Shown one piece after another: positions 8,039 through 16,720 of a DNA stretch of 64,000 bases. This DNA comes from Clostridium estertheticum (GTDB lineage: Bacteria > Bacillota > Clostridia > Clostridiales > Clostridiaceae): the NCBI RefSeq assembly GCF_011065935.2, contig NZ_JAAMNH020000001.1, positions 4,547,001-4,611,000 on the forward strand, read 5' to 3'. A program made the translations under genes and the position numbers. The notes beneath the pieces are model-generated. The model was given only the letters and a program-made list of their open reading frames with translations, was not told the DNA's origin and ran no database searches. How positions within the stretch are numbered: position 1 is the first letter of the stretch; each line of letters begins with the position of its first letter.

Positions 8039-9169
8039 TTAAACTTTCTCTCTCAAACTTTCTAGCATTGCTATCAGTTTTTCATTACTAATCCTATCCT
8101 TAATAGCTAGCCTTATATACTGTTTATCAAGTCCTCTGAAATTGCCTGCTTTTCTTATGACAAAGCCTTGATCTAGGCAAATCTTGTATAATTCCTCTGA
8201 GTCTATTCCTTTTTCAAAGGCAAGTCCACTTTCAAAGGCTAGTCCTTTTAACTTGCAAAGTACATAATTTCCATAGGTTAAAAATACTTTTTCTATAAAG
8301 TAAATACTTTTCAATTCTTTTAGGAACCTAGGTCTTTCCTCGCTTATCCACTCTCTGCTTTTTTCAATGTATACACTATCCTTTAACACATGGCGTGCTG
8401 CAACTTCTGCAAAGCAATTTATGTTCCAAGGGTTTTGTTTTTCTTTAATATTTTTTATTAAAGTAGCATTACTACTTATTCCATATCCAAACCTTATACC
8501 AGGCATTGCAAAAAATTTGGTTAAAGCTCTTATTATAAATAAGCACTTGTACTTTTTAACTTCTTCTACAAAACTATGCTCCGAATCTCCCGTAAATTCA
8601 ATAAAAGCCTCATCTATTATTATTACTTTATTGTTACTTTCACAATATTCAAGGATTTTTTGAAACTCCCCTCTATCAATGATATTGCCATTAGGATTAT
8701 TGGGATTACCTAAAACTAAGGCTTCTACCTTTTGTAATTTATTTAAGATATCTTCATAATCATAGGAAAGCTGAGCATATTCACTCTTTAATGAATCCTT
8801 ATAAATACTCTCCTCTTTTAAGTATGAATACTCTATATTACAACCCCATTTTTTAGCATCAATTTCATACTCTACAAAAGAAGGCACAACAATCAGTAAG
8901 CTTTTATGACAAGCTATAACTAAATCAATTATTTCTGCAGCCCCATTGCCTAAAACAAAATACTCTTCCGAGCAATCAATGTATTCTTTTAAACCTTTTA
9001 AAACACCCCTATATTGAATATCTGGATATCTTGTTAATGCATCTATTCCCTCATTAATATTATCAATGAAGCTTTTAGGAACCCCTAATGGATTTATATT
9101 AGAACTATAATCTATTAATTCTCTTCCCTGAAGTAATCCATCAGTATAAACATCTCCACCATGTATCAT
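8039..9169 (-). CDS. cobD: threonine-phosphate decarboxylase CobD
   Basis: A fold-type I PLP enzyme of the HisC-like group, 376 aa. It opens with IHGGDVY and YSSNINPLG, typical of CobD rather than HisC. It then shows LGNPNNPNG (about residues 153-161) and the PLP-lysine region ALTKFFAMPGIRFGYG. Known CobD makes (R)-1-amino-2-propanol phosphate for the nucleotide loop, used with CbiB (41529-42494). It is first behind the cobalamin riboswitch and precedes cbiA. The start ATG follows AAGGACGG. Confidence 0.9.
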   Translation of the reverse strand: MIHGGDVYTDGLLQGRELIDYSSNINPLGVPKSFIDNINEGIDALTRYPDIQYRGVLKGLKEYIDCSEEYFVLGNGAAEIIDLVIACHKSLLIVVPSFVEYEIDAKKWGCNIEYSYLKEESIYKDSLKSEYAQLSYDYEDILNKLQKVEALVLGNPNNPNGNIIDRGEFQKILEYCESNNKVIIIDEAFIEFTGDSEHSFVEEVKKYKCLFIIRALTKFFAMPGIRFGYGISSNATLIKNIKEKQNPWNINCFAEVAARHVLKDSVYIEKSREWISEERPRFLKELKSIYFIEKVFLTYGNYVLCKLKGLAFESGLAFEKGIDSEELYKICLDQGFVIRKAGNFRGLDKQYIRLAIKDRISNEKLIAMLESLREKV

Positions 9170-9242
9170 TAAATACCGTCCTTCCTATTTACAATTTTCC
9201 AGAAGTCCCCCAGCTCCTTTCATATACTACTTTTTTAGAGCA

Positions 9243-9284
9243 CAAAAAAAGTAGTAAGCTTAAGATAGCGACTACTTTTTAATT
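9243..9284 (-). terminator. riboswitch terminator before cobD
   Basis: Minus-strand AAAAAGTAGT pairs with ACTACTTTTT around a 15-base loop and is followed by more T. It lies between the cobalamin aptamer and cobD, as expected for B12-induced transcription termination. Confidence 0.8.
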
Positions 9285-9317
9285 AATTCACAATTAAATT
9301 AACTATATTAAAAAGCT

Positions 9318-9460
9318 ATTTCCCTCCGAAATCTTTGTTAAAATCATTTAGGCAGGTCTCCTGGCTTTTGAAGAGTTATCCTCAATTACAGTAGCGGGGG
9401 CTGCTGCGGATTTAAACCGCATTCCCTTTTCACCTATTAAAAGGCACCTAAAATTCTATT
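9318..9460 (-). promoter_or_regulatory. cobalamin riboswitch (cobD-cbiA)
   Basis: The minus strand carries the B12-box elements: GGTGCC near the 5' end, AGGGAATGCGG, CAGCCCCCGCTACTGTAA, and the GCCAGGAGACCTGCC box near 9351. It closely resembles the second copy at 44215-44440. The downstream hairpin terminator indicates control at transcription. Confidence 0.95.
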
Positions 9461-9520
9461 CTATTTTAGCTATAGTTTATTATAATTATGTTCTGCTGTC
9501 AATATTGGAGGGAAAACAGC

Positions 9521-9580
9521 TGGGGACAGCTAACAACTTTTTGAACTAAATGTTTGGGGACAGTTAATAACTTTTTAAAC
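9521..9580. repeat. REP cluster 3 (left flank of RAYT)
   Basis: Two direct units, GGGGACAGCTAACAACTTTTT and GGGGACAGTTAATAACTTTTT, 36 bases apart. They lie just upstream of the RAYT gene. A matching cluster follows the gene. Confidence 0.8.
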
Positions 9581-9643
9581 TATGATTATCTTCACCAAAC
9601 AAAGGCAATAATATAAAAAAAATTGTTTGGAGTGGTGATTTTT

Positions 9644-10558
9644 ATGGCAAGAAAGGCAAGATTAAAAGCAGATGACGCTATATTTCATATTATGTGCAAA
9701 AGTATCAGCGAGGTAGATTTATTCAGAGATGATGAGGATAAGGAAAAGTATTTATCCCTTGTAAAGAAATACAAAGATCTCTATCATGTTAAAATTTACG
9801 GGTACTGTCTTATGGATAACCACTCACATCTATTAATTTATGCTAATGGCGCGGACATATCCAAAGTCATGCATGGAATAAATTTTTCTTATGCAATGTA
9901 CTTTAATAAGAAATATAAACGGGAGGGCCACCTTTTTAAAGACAGATTCAAAAGCAAAATAGTTGATAATGATAGATATTTGAGAACTGTATCGCTATAT
10001 ATACATAATAATCCTACAGATATAGGTGAATTTAAAGATTGCCCTGAAAAATATGCATATTCTAGTTTAGGAATATATATTGGAAAAACACGGGATCATT
10101 TCAACTTAGTTGATTTCGGATTTGTCATTGGCTTTTTTGGAAATAATCTTGATTTTGCAAGGAAACATTATTATAGCCTTGTCTTTGGATGCAACGACGA
10201 AAAATTAAAAGAAGAATTTGAATTTAAACATGAAAAAACAAAGTATATCAGTGAAAGAAAATTACTTGTAAGAAACTTTAAGTCTGAAGATATAATGGAA
10301 TTTATAGCAACAAAGATGGATATATCAAAGTTTCAACTTCATATGAAATACAGTAGAAAACTTGTAGAAGCAAGAGCATTAACCGTTGTTTTAATGAGGA
10401 GTATCTGCAATTTAAACTCCAGCGATATATCCGTCGTTCTTGGAAACATTACACCGGCTAGAGTATCAAAATTAAGCACTATTGGTATAGAATTAATTGG
10501 ATCTGACAAAAAATACGAAAATATCCTTCAGGAATTTATTAAATACTATGTTCACTAA
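9644..10558 (+). CDS. REP-associated tyrosine transposase (RAYT) with DnaA-like C-terminal domain
   Basis: A Y1-type HUH single-strand nuclease of the RAYT/TnpA-REP family, 304 aa from the ATG at 9644 (a TTG start at 9623 is possible). The HUH pair is His60-Ser-His62 in MDNHSHLL. The region FKDRFKSKIV and the YIHNNP segment (Tyr119) fit the catalytic tyrosine helix. Residues about 205-304 resemble the DnaA C-terminal helix-turn-helix: SRKLVEARALTVVLMRSI, then SSDISVVLGN. RAYTs usually cut or mobilise nearby palindromic repeats. GGGGACAGTTAAC-type REP clusters flank the gene on both sides and recur through the window. The gene is opposite in direction to all cobalamin genes around it. Confidence 0.88.
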   Translation: MARKARLKADDAIFHIMCKSISEVDLFRDDEDKEKYLSLVKKYKDLYHVKIYGYCLMDNHSHLLIYANGADISKVMHGINFSYAMYFNKKYKREGHLFKDRFKSKIVDNDRYLRTVSLYIHNNPTDIGEFKDCPEKYAYSSLGIYIGKTRDHFNLVDFGFVIGFFGNNLDFARKHYYSLVFGCNDEKLKEEFEFKHEKTKYISERKLLVRNFKSEDIMEFIATKMDISKFQLHMKYSRKLVEARALTVVLMRSICNLNSSDISVVLGNITPARVSKLSTIGIELIGSDKKYENILQEFIKYYVH

Positions 10559-10720
10559 TTAATTTTAATACTTTATTGTAATTTTAAAAAAATAAAAGAT
10601 AGATATATAACTATTTTTAATTAAATAAATTAAGACAAGCTTATAAAATACAGTATCTTATTAAGATACACTATAGAAATAATGAAAATAAGTGCTGAAA
10701 ATATTATTAAACAATTAAAA

Positions 10721-10749
10721 GGTACAAGCCTTCATAAAATTCTTGTACC
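10721..10749. terminator. hairpin after RAYT gene
   Basis: GGTACAAG and CTTGTACC pair across 13 bases, followed by AAAATAAAG. It has the form of a weak terminator. A separate palindrome GTATCTTA-T-TAAGATAC lies near 10652-10668. The rest of the 10559-10840 gap is AT-rich and shows no gene. Confidence 0.5.
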
Positions 10750-10756
10750 AAAATAA

Positions 10757-10818
10757 AGTTTAATTAATTATTAATTAACCGTCCACTACTTAAGTTTAAT
10801 TAAATGTTAACCGTCCCC
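10757..10818. repeat. REP cluster 4 (right flank of RAYT)
   Basis: Two units in reverse orientation, AATTAACCGTCCAC and TGTTAACCGTCCCC, each preceded by AGTTTAATTAA. They lie right after the cobS stop codon in cobS terms. Confidence 0.75.
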
Positions 10819-10840
10819 AAGCTCTCTCTCTTATGCCTAC

Positions 10841-11608
10841 TTAACTCATAGCCACAAACAAAATCATAGTTAGAATTTCAACTAATTCATTATTAGCACC
10901 TAAACTATCTCCTGTAAGTCCAGTAATTTTGCTTTCACAAAACTTATTAAACAAGAAACTTAAAACAAGCCCTGAAGCTATTAATATACCGCTTTTATTA
11001 ATGCCTATTAATAAAGTCCCAAATGCGATGGTTGTAATAGCTGTAATTGCTAACCTTTTCAAATCAATATTTCCAATAAATATATTACCTGAGCCCTTTT
11101 CTTTAGCATTTTTTCCAATAAAAGATAAAAACACCACGGTAAATCTTGCAATTATTGGCGTAGCAATTAAAATAAGTGGTGAATTTATTGCTATTATAGT
11201 GCACACCGCTGCATATCTTGCTAACATATCAAATACTATAGCAATACTTGCATACGTACCTACTCTGCTGTCCTTCATAACCTCTATTATTTTATCTTTG
11301 TCACCTTTCAAGGAAAAGAACCCATCGCATGTGTCTCCTAGTCCATCTACATGTAATCCACCAGTAATAATTATTGGTATAATAACTACAAATACTGCTG
11401 TAATATTTATTGGCAGCACTTTTATTAATATATAATAAACTACCCACTGGACAAGTCCAATAAACAATCCTACCACAGGAAAAAATATAGATCCGCGTCT
11501 AAAGTTTTCTTTTTCACATTTCAAATTTTTATTTATAGGTACACGTGTAAAAAACTGAAAAAACAGTAAAAAATCATTTAAATATTCTTTCATTTTATTT
11601 GCTTGCAA
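10841..11608 (-). CDS. cobS: adenosylcobinamide-GDP ribazoletransferase CobS
   Basis: Joins alpha-ribazole (phosphate) to adenosylcobinamide-GDP at the membrane. 255 aa with several hydrophobic helices, the early FFTRVPI segment, and GLHVDGLGDTCDGFFS (about residues 84-99) with the metal-binding Asp cluster of the family. The start is TTG at 11608, preceded by AAGGG; an ATG five codons later is the alternative. It is the last of cobT-cobC-cobS, all reading leftward. Confidence 0.92.
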   Translation of the reverse strand: MQANKMKEYLNDFLLFFQFFTRVPINKNLKCEKENFRRGSIFFPVVGLFIGLVQWVVYYILIKVLPINITAVFVVIIPIIITGGLHVDGLGDTCDGFFSLKGDKDKIIEVMKDSRVGTYASIAIVFDMLARYAAVCTIIAINSPLILIATPIIARFTVVFLSFIGKNAKEKGSGNIFIGNIDLKRLAITAITTIAFGTLLIGINKSGILIASGLVLSFLFNKFCESKITGLTGDSLGANNELVEILTMILFVAMS

Positions 11609-11656
11609 AGACTTACCCTTGCAAACTTCACCTCTTTCCTAATTATGCATTTTGCA

Positions 11657-12247
11657 TTATGCATTATGATTAATGGCATCAATATATAAATTACCATATT
11701 CATATTTTATAACGCTTATGTCACCATTTTTACAACCAAATTTCCAAAATAAATCTATATTCTCATTCATAACATAACAATATATAGCTCTTATGACTCC
11801 AGAATGAGTACAAATTAAAATATCGTCACATTCTAACTTTTTAATGTCCTCCATAAAGTGCTTAACTCTTTCACATAACTCAATATAGCTTTCACCCCTA
11901 GGAGGTACAAATTCCATCCAATTATTTTGCCAACAGACACTTTCCTTAGGATAGAGCGTCTTAATTTCCTCGTAGGTCTTCCCTTCAAAATCTCCAAAGT
12001 TAGTCTCATTTATTCTATTATCCTGTATAATCTGGATTTCCGCTTGTCCTAAAACTAAATTTGCCATTTCTGTGGTTCTTTTTTTTTCACTAACATATAC
12101 CCTATCTAATTTTATATCATTAAAGAAAATTTTAGCTTTATTTCCTTGAATTATGCCAATTGCATTTAGGCCTATATCCAAATTACCATAATAAGAACCT
12201 CTTCTATTTTCTTCCGTCTGACCATGCCTTAGCAAATAAATATTCAT
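11657..12247 (-). CDS. cobC: alpha-ribazole phosphatase (histidine phosphatase family)
   Basis: 196 aa with the N-terminal LLRHGQTEENRRG motif carrying the phospho-accepting His, RINETNFGDFEG, and a late ICTHSGVIRAI with the second catalytic His. The branch includes CobC, which dephosphorylates alpha-ribazole phosphate. The assignment rests on its place between cobS and cobT; the fold alone would also fit a phosphoglycerate-mutase-like enzyme. Confidence 0.88.
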   Translation of the reverse strand: MNIYLLRHGQTEENRRGSYYGNLDIGLNAIGIIQGNKAKIFFNDIKLDRVYVSEKKRTTEMANLVLGQAEIQIIQDNRINETNFGDFEGKTYEEIKTLYPKESVCWQNNWMEFVPPRGESYIELCERVKHFMEDIKKLECDDILICTHSGVIRAIYCYVMNENIDLFWKFGCKNGDISVIKYEYGNLYIDAINHNA

Positions 12248-12264
12248 AGTTTATCACCTAAATC

Positions 12265-13347
12265 TTACCCTACGGTATTATCCCTTATATCTATGTACTT
12301 TTTGCTATCCAGAGTTGCCTCTTCAAATGTTCCCATATTATTCATTGTGAACAGCGCCGCTTCAATTATATTAAAAGCAAGAGGGCACCCTGAGCCTTCT
12401 CCGAGTCTCATATTCAAATTTAGCATAGGTGCAAGTCCTATTTCCTTCATTATAAATGCTGCTCCCGGTTCAGCAGATAAGTGAGATGCAAATATATATT
12501 CCTTCACTAAGGGATTTAATTTATAAGCACAAAGTGCAGCTGCTGATGCTATAAACCCATCAATAACAATAGGTACTCTATTCTTCGCTGCTGATAGGAA
12601 GCAACCACATAGTCCCGCAATATCGAATCCTCCAACTTTTGAAAGTACATCAATAACATCATTTTTATCTGGTTTATTTACCTCAATAGCCTTCTTAATT
12701 ACTCTTTTTTTATTAATAAATTGCTCCTCCGTAATTCCCGAGCCTTTACCTACTGCCATATCTACCTCTAGGCCTGAAAAAACACTTAGAATTGCTGCAC
12801 TTGTGGCAGTATTTCCTACACCCATTTCCCCTGTGCCGAACAAATCGTAGCCTTTGGATGCCAAATCATCAATTGTTTCTATGCCAACTTCTATAGCTTT
12901 TATTGTTTGTTCTCTGGTCATTGCGGGCCCTTCCATCATATTCATGGTGCCGTATGCAATTTTTCTATTTATAATTTTAGGATTATTAAAGTCCGCATCA
13001 ACTCCTACATCTACAACTGTAATGTCACTTCCAGCAAATTTTGATAAAACATATACGCCGGTAATTTCTTTAGTGAAATTATTAGTAACTGTAGCCGTTA
13101 CACTTTTAGGGCAATTAGACACTCCCTCTTCCACAACTCCATTATCTCCACACATTATAACCACATTCTTTTTATTAATCACATTATGTATCTCTCCAGT
13201 AATACCTGCCATCTTGGCTATAATATTTTCTATTTCACCAAGACTTCCTATAGGTTTTGTTAGACTATCAAGCCTATCCCAGGCCTTTTTCATAGCATCT
13301 TTATTTGCTGGTTCAATATTCTGCAATGTGTTTTTTAGAATTTTCAT
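12265..13347 (-). CDS. cobT: nicotinate-nucleotide--dimethylbenzimidazole phosphoribosyltransferase CobT
   Basis: Activates the lower-ligand base for the B12 nucleotide loop. At 360 aa it is of usual length. It shows CGDNGVVEEGVS, GEMGVGNTATSAA (near residue 173) and the C-terminal MRLGEGSGCPLAF. The catalytic Glu region near the GEGSGCP motif is intact. It begins the cobT-cobC-cobS unit, with 17 bases to cobC. No riboswitch was seen upstream; only REP copies lie there. Confidence 0.95.
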   Translation of the reverse strand: MKILKNTLQNIEPANKDAMKKAWDRLDSLTKPIGSLGEIENIIAKMAGITGEIHNVINKKNVVIMCGDNGVVEEGVSNCPKSVTATVTNNFTKEITGVYVLSKFAGSDITVVDVGVDADFNNPKIINRKIAYGTMNMMEGPAMTREQTIKAIEVGIETIDDLASKGYDLFGTGEMGVGNTATSAAILSVFSGLEVDMAVGKGSGITEEQFINKKRVIKKAIEVNKPDKNDVIDVLSKVGGFDIAGLCGCFLSAAKNRVPIVIDGFIASAAALCAYKLNPLVKEYIFASHLSAEPGAAFIMKEIGLAPMLNLNMRLGEGSGCPLAFNIIEAALFTMNNMGTFEEATLDSKKYIDIRDNTVG

Positions 13348-13419
13348 CTGATTATTCCCCCTGTTCTGATCAAAGTCTACCTTATAATTTTAACACATAA
13401 ACCCTAAAGAGTGTTTATT

Positions 13420-13489
13420 AGTTTAATTAGTTGTTAACTGTCCCCACTAAATTAACCTAAATTAAATTTACTTGTTAACGTCCCCACTA
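13420..13489. repeat. REP cluster 5
   Basis: Two units in TTGTTAACTGTCCCC orientation (the second is TTGTTAACGTCCCC, one base short), with TTAATTAG-type tails. They lie between cobT and the DUF3892 gene terminator. Confidence 0.75.
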
Positions 13490-13494
13490 AACTT

Positions 13495-13529
13495 AAAAAG
13501 CAGGGACAACCTAATGTCCCTGCTTTTTA
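13495..13529. terminator. terminator of DUF3892 gene
   Basis: A perfect 13-pair stem AAAAAGCAGGGAC / GTCCCTGCTTTTT with an 8-base loop. The T-run works in either direction. It overlaps the stop codon of the DUF3892 gene at 13527. Confidence 0.88.
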
Positions 13530-13787
13530 ATAGATTTCGTTATCGTCTATAACTGGCAAACTGTCTAAATTATTGGATTTATCTCCATCAGGTAAACTTC
13601 TTAAGAATTCTTCACCTTTTTTCGACGTTGATATAGAAACTCCACCGATATTACCTTGCTTAGCCAAAATGACCGCTTGCTCTTTTGAAACTATTTCTCC
13701 ATTTTCAAATTCATAAGCTGTTATTTCTCCACTATTGTCCTTAACTACTCTACTAATCATATGAGTTGAGTTTTCTCTTTTACCCAT
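13527..13787 (-). CDS. DUF3892 domain protein
   Basis: 86 aa. The core THMISRVVKDNSGEITAY followed by a FENGEIVSKEQAV segment matches the small DUF3892 family of unknown function. No membrane segment is present, and the C-terminal 20 residues are Asp/Asn-rich. I start at ATG 13787, about 10 bases after GAGAGG. A GTG two codons earlier is too close to it. It is a monocistronic unit with its own terminator. Confidence 0.7.
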   Translation of the reverse strand: MGKRENSTHMISRVVKDNSGEITAYEFENGEIVSKEQAVILAKQGNIGGVSISTSKKGEEFLRSLPDGDKSNNLDSLPVIDDNEIY

Positions 13788-13963
13788 AATCACACTACCT
13801 CTCTTAATTAATTAAACGCATAAAACATGTGTTTTTTATTGTAGATACCTAAGCATATTAAATAGATTAAAAAATTAAGTATCCACCTATACAGTTTTAC
13901 CAATTATATAATTATTTATGAAAGATATTTATAATTTATTTATCAATTATACAAAGACAATTA

Positions 13964-13993
13964 TTGCAAGTTATTCCCACTTCGTTGTATACT
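13964..13993 (+). promoter_or_regulatory. candidate promoter of nitroreductase gene
   Basis: TTGCAA (13964-13969) and TATACT (13988-13993) with 18-base spacing. The rest of the 13788-14118 gap is AT-rich. It holds an AGGAGG at 14042 with no start codon behind it and a short AAAACATGTGTTTT palindrome near 13818. Confidence 0.45.
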
Positions 13994-14118
13994 GTTTGTT
14001 ATTAGAATTATTGTCTTATCCTACCGTGTAAACTTTTAGCTAGGAGGATTAAAACCATAAATTTAAACACATATTATCGCATATGAATCTAAATGAAAAT
14101 AAAATGGAGGTAATTATT

Positions 14119-14898
14119 ATGATCCAAGCTATAAATTCAAGAAAATCTATAAGAAATTATAAAGACGCGAGTTTATCCCCAGAAGATTTACAAAAAATTA
14201 AAAATATTATAAAGAATGCAACGCCACTATTTTCCCATATACCTATGGAATCATTCCTAATTGAAGATGGAGAAAAAATCCATGCTACCTTTAAGGGCCT
14301 TATGGCTAAATATACAAAAGTTGAATCTCCCCATTATCTAGCTTTTACTTCAGAAATCGCAGAAGGTCATTTAGAGAACATAGGTTTCATTGGTGAGGAC
14401 ATAGTTCTTAAGCTAACACAGCTTGGAATCGGAACTTGTTGGCTCGGAAGTGCCATAAAGCAAGAACTATTTAAAACTATAGTCAAAGTACAAGATAAAC
14501 AGAGTTATATAATTTTAATCGCTCTTGGATATCCCACTGAGCAATTGAAGCTAGTGGAAAGTAGGAAAAGGTTAGATAAAAGCAAAGTAATTAATGGTAC
14601 TTATGAAAATCAATATGAACCTATAATACAAGCATTTATTGATGCTCCCTCTGCGGTTAACTCTCAGCCTTGGAAATTATCAATAAACAATAATAAATTT
14701 GACTTATATTTAGAAAACAGAAATATGTTAACCAAAAAGATGCTTAAAGACATGAACCGTATAGATATGGGCATAGGGCTTAATCATTTATATAACTCAG
14801 CCATTGAGCTAGGCTATAACGTGGAATTAAAACAGGCTCCTCACAATGAATTAGGAAACTCTCTTTATATAATAAGTGCAATATTAAATAAGGGTTAG
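14119..14898 (+). CDS. nitroreductase-family protein (TM1586-like)
   Basis: 259 aa from the ATG at 14119, chosen for its GGAGG eight bases upstream; an in-frame ATG at 14083 lacks one. It begins AINSRKSIRNYKD, the FMN phosphate-contacting start of the family, and has IGEDIVLKLTQLGIGTCWLGS and ALGYPTEQLK in the middle. A second half with PSAVNSQPWKL repeats the fold, as in the TM1586-type putative nitroreductases. It is probably an FMN-dependent reductase. The substrate is unknown. Confidence 0.82.
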   Translation: MIQAINSRKSIRNYKDASLSPEDLQKIKNIIKNATPLFSHIPMESFLIEDGEKIHATFKGLMAKYTKVESPHYLAFTSEIAEGHLENIGFIGEDIVLKLTQLGIGTCWLGSAIKQELFKTIVKVQDKQSYIILIALGYPTEQLKLVESRKRLDKSKVINGTYENQYEPIIQAFIDAPSAVNSQPWKLSINNNKFDLYLENRNMLTKKMLKDMNRIDMGIGLNHLYNSAIELGYNVELKQAPHNELGNSLYIISAILNKG

Positions 14899-14937
14899 TG
14901 TAATCCACCATAAATAATTGCATTTTTATATAAAATA

Positions 14938-14985
14938 ACAAAAACTATGAAAGGCATTTATACCTTCCATAGTTTTTGTTTTTAT
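14938..14985 (+). terminator. terminator of nitroreductase gene
   Basis: CAAAAACTATG and CATAGTTTTTG pair around an inner AAGG/CCTT stem, followed by TTTTT. Confidence 0.85.
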
Positions 14986-15015
14986 AATTTACATATATAT
15001 ATTCACATTTTTTTG

Positions 15016-15396
15016 TTAAGTCTTTGCGTCGTATAGCATTTTCTCATCATATTTTATTCTTCCCATAAGCCTAAAAATAATATCCGCTCTATTAAAGCCT
15101 TTATCATTTAACTTACAGTCCTTAAAAAGTCTTTTAATCATACCCTTATTTATATTAAGCAAAGGTTCTAATTCCTCAATGAGATAAACTTCCTTTATTA
15201 AAATATTTTCAAGTTTTCTCTGCATATTGAGCTTATATTTTAAATCTAGTATTCTATTTTTGTGAGGTCCAGTGTTTCCTCTATGATGAAGCGCGCAAAG
15301 GTATCTAAAGTTAAGTGGAAATTCAATACCACCTTGACTTTTATAAACTATATGATGTTTATCTGCTGGCTTTCCACAAACTTCACACTGAAACAA
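15016..15396 (-). CDS. small HNH-type zinc-finger protein
   Basis: 126 aa. CEVCGKPADKHHIVYKSQGG followed by FRYLCALHHRG is a compact HNH-like fold with two CxxC-type metal pairs and the HH catalytic pair. The C-terminal 60 residues are basic and helical. The TTG start at 15396 is chosen because AAGGAGG lies 7 bases before it; the frame opens further upstream without a binding site. It stands alone, and nothing nearby suggests a phage. It may be a nuclease or just a nucleic-acid-binding protein. Confidence 0.7.
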   Translation of the reverse strand: MFQCEVCGKPADKHHIVYKSQGGIEFPLNFRYLCALHHRGNTGPHKNRILDLKYKLNMQRKLENILIKEVYLIEELEPLLNINKGMIKRLFKDCKLNDKGFNRADIIFRLMGRIKYDEKMLYDAKT

Positions 15397-15420
15397 ATTT
15401 TTACCCTCCTTATAGATTAT

Positions 15421-15451
15421 GAGGCAAAACAATTATTAGTTGTTTTGCCTC
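15421..15451. terminator. hairpin between S1 gene and HNH gene
   Basis: A perfect 12-pair stem GAGGCAAAACAA / TTGTTTTGCCTC with a 7-base loop. The T-tract is poor on both strands, so it may be a transcript-end or stabilising hairpin rather than a strong terminator. Confidence 0.55.
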
Positions 15452-15477
15452 ATAGTCTTTACTAGAATATATAATTT

Positions 15478-16476
15478 TTATTCGAATTTAAAATCCTTAA
15501 ATTTATCTTTTAATATATCTCCTAGAGTTAAGCCTTGCTCTTCCCCATTATATTTTGAAAGATCACCATAACTTTTATCTGCTGCTTCTTTTATACTTAA
15601 ACTTATTCTTCTATCTTTTTCATTGATATCACCAATTTTAACTTTTACAACATCTCCAACCTTTAATACATCAGAAACCTTTTCTATACGATCTTCTGAT
15701 ATTTCTGATAAATGAACAAGTCCATCTATACCTGAAGGTAGTTGAACAAAAGCACCAAATTCCATTATTCTTACTACAGTTCCCTCTACTATATCATTAG
15801 TTTTATATATGCTTGATATATTATTCCAAGGATTCCCTGCTGCTGCTTTAAGTCCTAGAGATATTCTTCCTTTTTCTCTATCAAGGTCTAATATACGAAC
15901 TTCTAATTCCTGTCCAACTGATACTACCTCTGCTGGATCTTGAACTCTTTTCCATGATAATTCTGATATGTGAATAAGTCCATCAACGCCACCTAAATCA
16001 ACAAAAGCACCAAATTTAGCAAGTCTTGTTACAACGCCTTTTCTCATATCGCCTTTTTTAAGCTCATCCCATACTAAGTTTCCCTTAGCTTCGTTTTCTT
16101 CTTTTTCAATCGCTTTTCTAGATAGAACTAACTTTTTGCTTTCTTTCTCAAGCTCTATTATTTTAACTTCCATAGTTTTTCCTTTGAAATCTTGTAAATT
16201 TTCTATATAAGCATTTGACATTTGTGAAGCAGGTATAAATGCTCTAATTCCTTCAACATCGGCAGTAGCTCCACCTTTTACTATTTCATTAATTGTTATT
16301 TCTAAAGTTTTATCTTGATCTAAAATCTCTTGTAATTTACCCCATATTTCTTCAACATTATCCTCACTGCTAATTGGAACCATAGATTCCTCGATACTGC
16401 CCATTACGTCATTCATTGTTACTTCTTCGTTATTTTCTTCTGTTATATTATCTGTTGTTAAATTTTCTGTTGTCAT
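15478..16476 (-). CDS. S1 RNA-binding domain protein (RpsA-like)
   Basis: 332 aa from the ATG at 16476 (AAGGAG eight bases upstream). It has an acidic N-terminus and three S1 modules: about residues 55-125, a degenerate one with GGATADVEGIRAFIPASQM; about 140-215, VVTRLAKFGAFVDLGGVDGLIHISELSW; and about 228-300, VVRIMEFGAFVQLPSGIDGLVHLSEIS. Short S1 homologues of this kind occur in Firmicutes and bind mRNA. Whether it acts as a ribosomal protein is uncertain. Confidence 0.87.
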   Translation of the reverse strand: MTTENLTTDNITEENNEEVTMNDVMGSIEESMVPISSEDNVEEIWGKLQEILDQDKTLEITINEIVKGGATADVEGIRAFIPASQMSNAYIENLQDFKGKTMEVKIIELEKESKKLVLSRKAIEKEENEAKGNLVWDELKKGDMRKGVVTRLAKFGAFVDLGGVDGLIHISELSWKRVQDPAEVVSVGQELEVRILDLDREKGRISLGLKAAAGNPWNNISSIYKTNDIVEGTVVRIMEFGAFVQLPSGIDGLVHLSEISEDRIEKVSDVLKVGDVVKVKIGDINEKDRRISLSIKEAADKSYGDLSKYNGEEQGLTLGDILKDKFKDFKFE

Positions 16477-16720
16477 ATAATACACTCCTTCTATTAAATA
16501 ATTATTATTAAAACTATCCTCGAACTACTTATATAGTTTAATATCTAAATCTATATACTCATTCAAATCCTGCTTATTTTGATGATTTCATAAAATGACC
16601 ACAAAACCAATTTTGTTTATCTGATTTCATTATCATTGTTACCATTTAAATATCACACTATCCATTATACACAAAAAAATCATAAAATACAAAGTTGTTT
16701 GAAATTGTTCACAAAATATT

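Noticed and set aside
13495..13529. Terminator stem of the DUF3892 gene as another REP unit
   Set aside because: It shares only GGGAC/GTCCC with the repeat and lacks the GTTAAC core.
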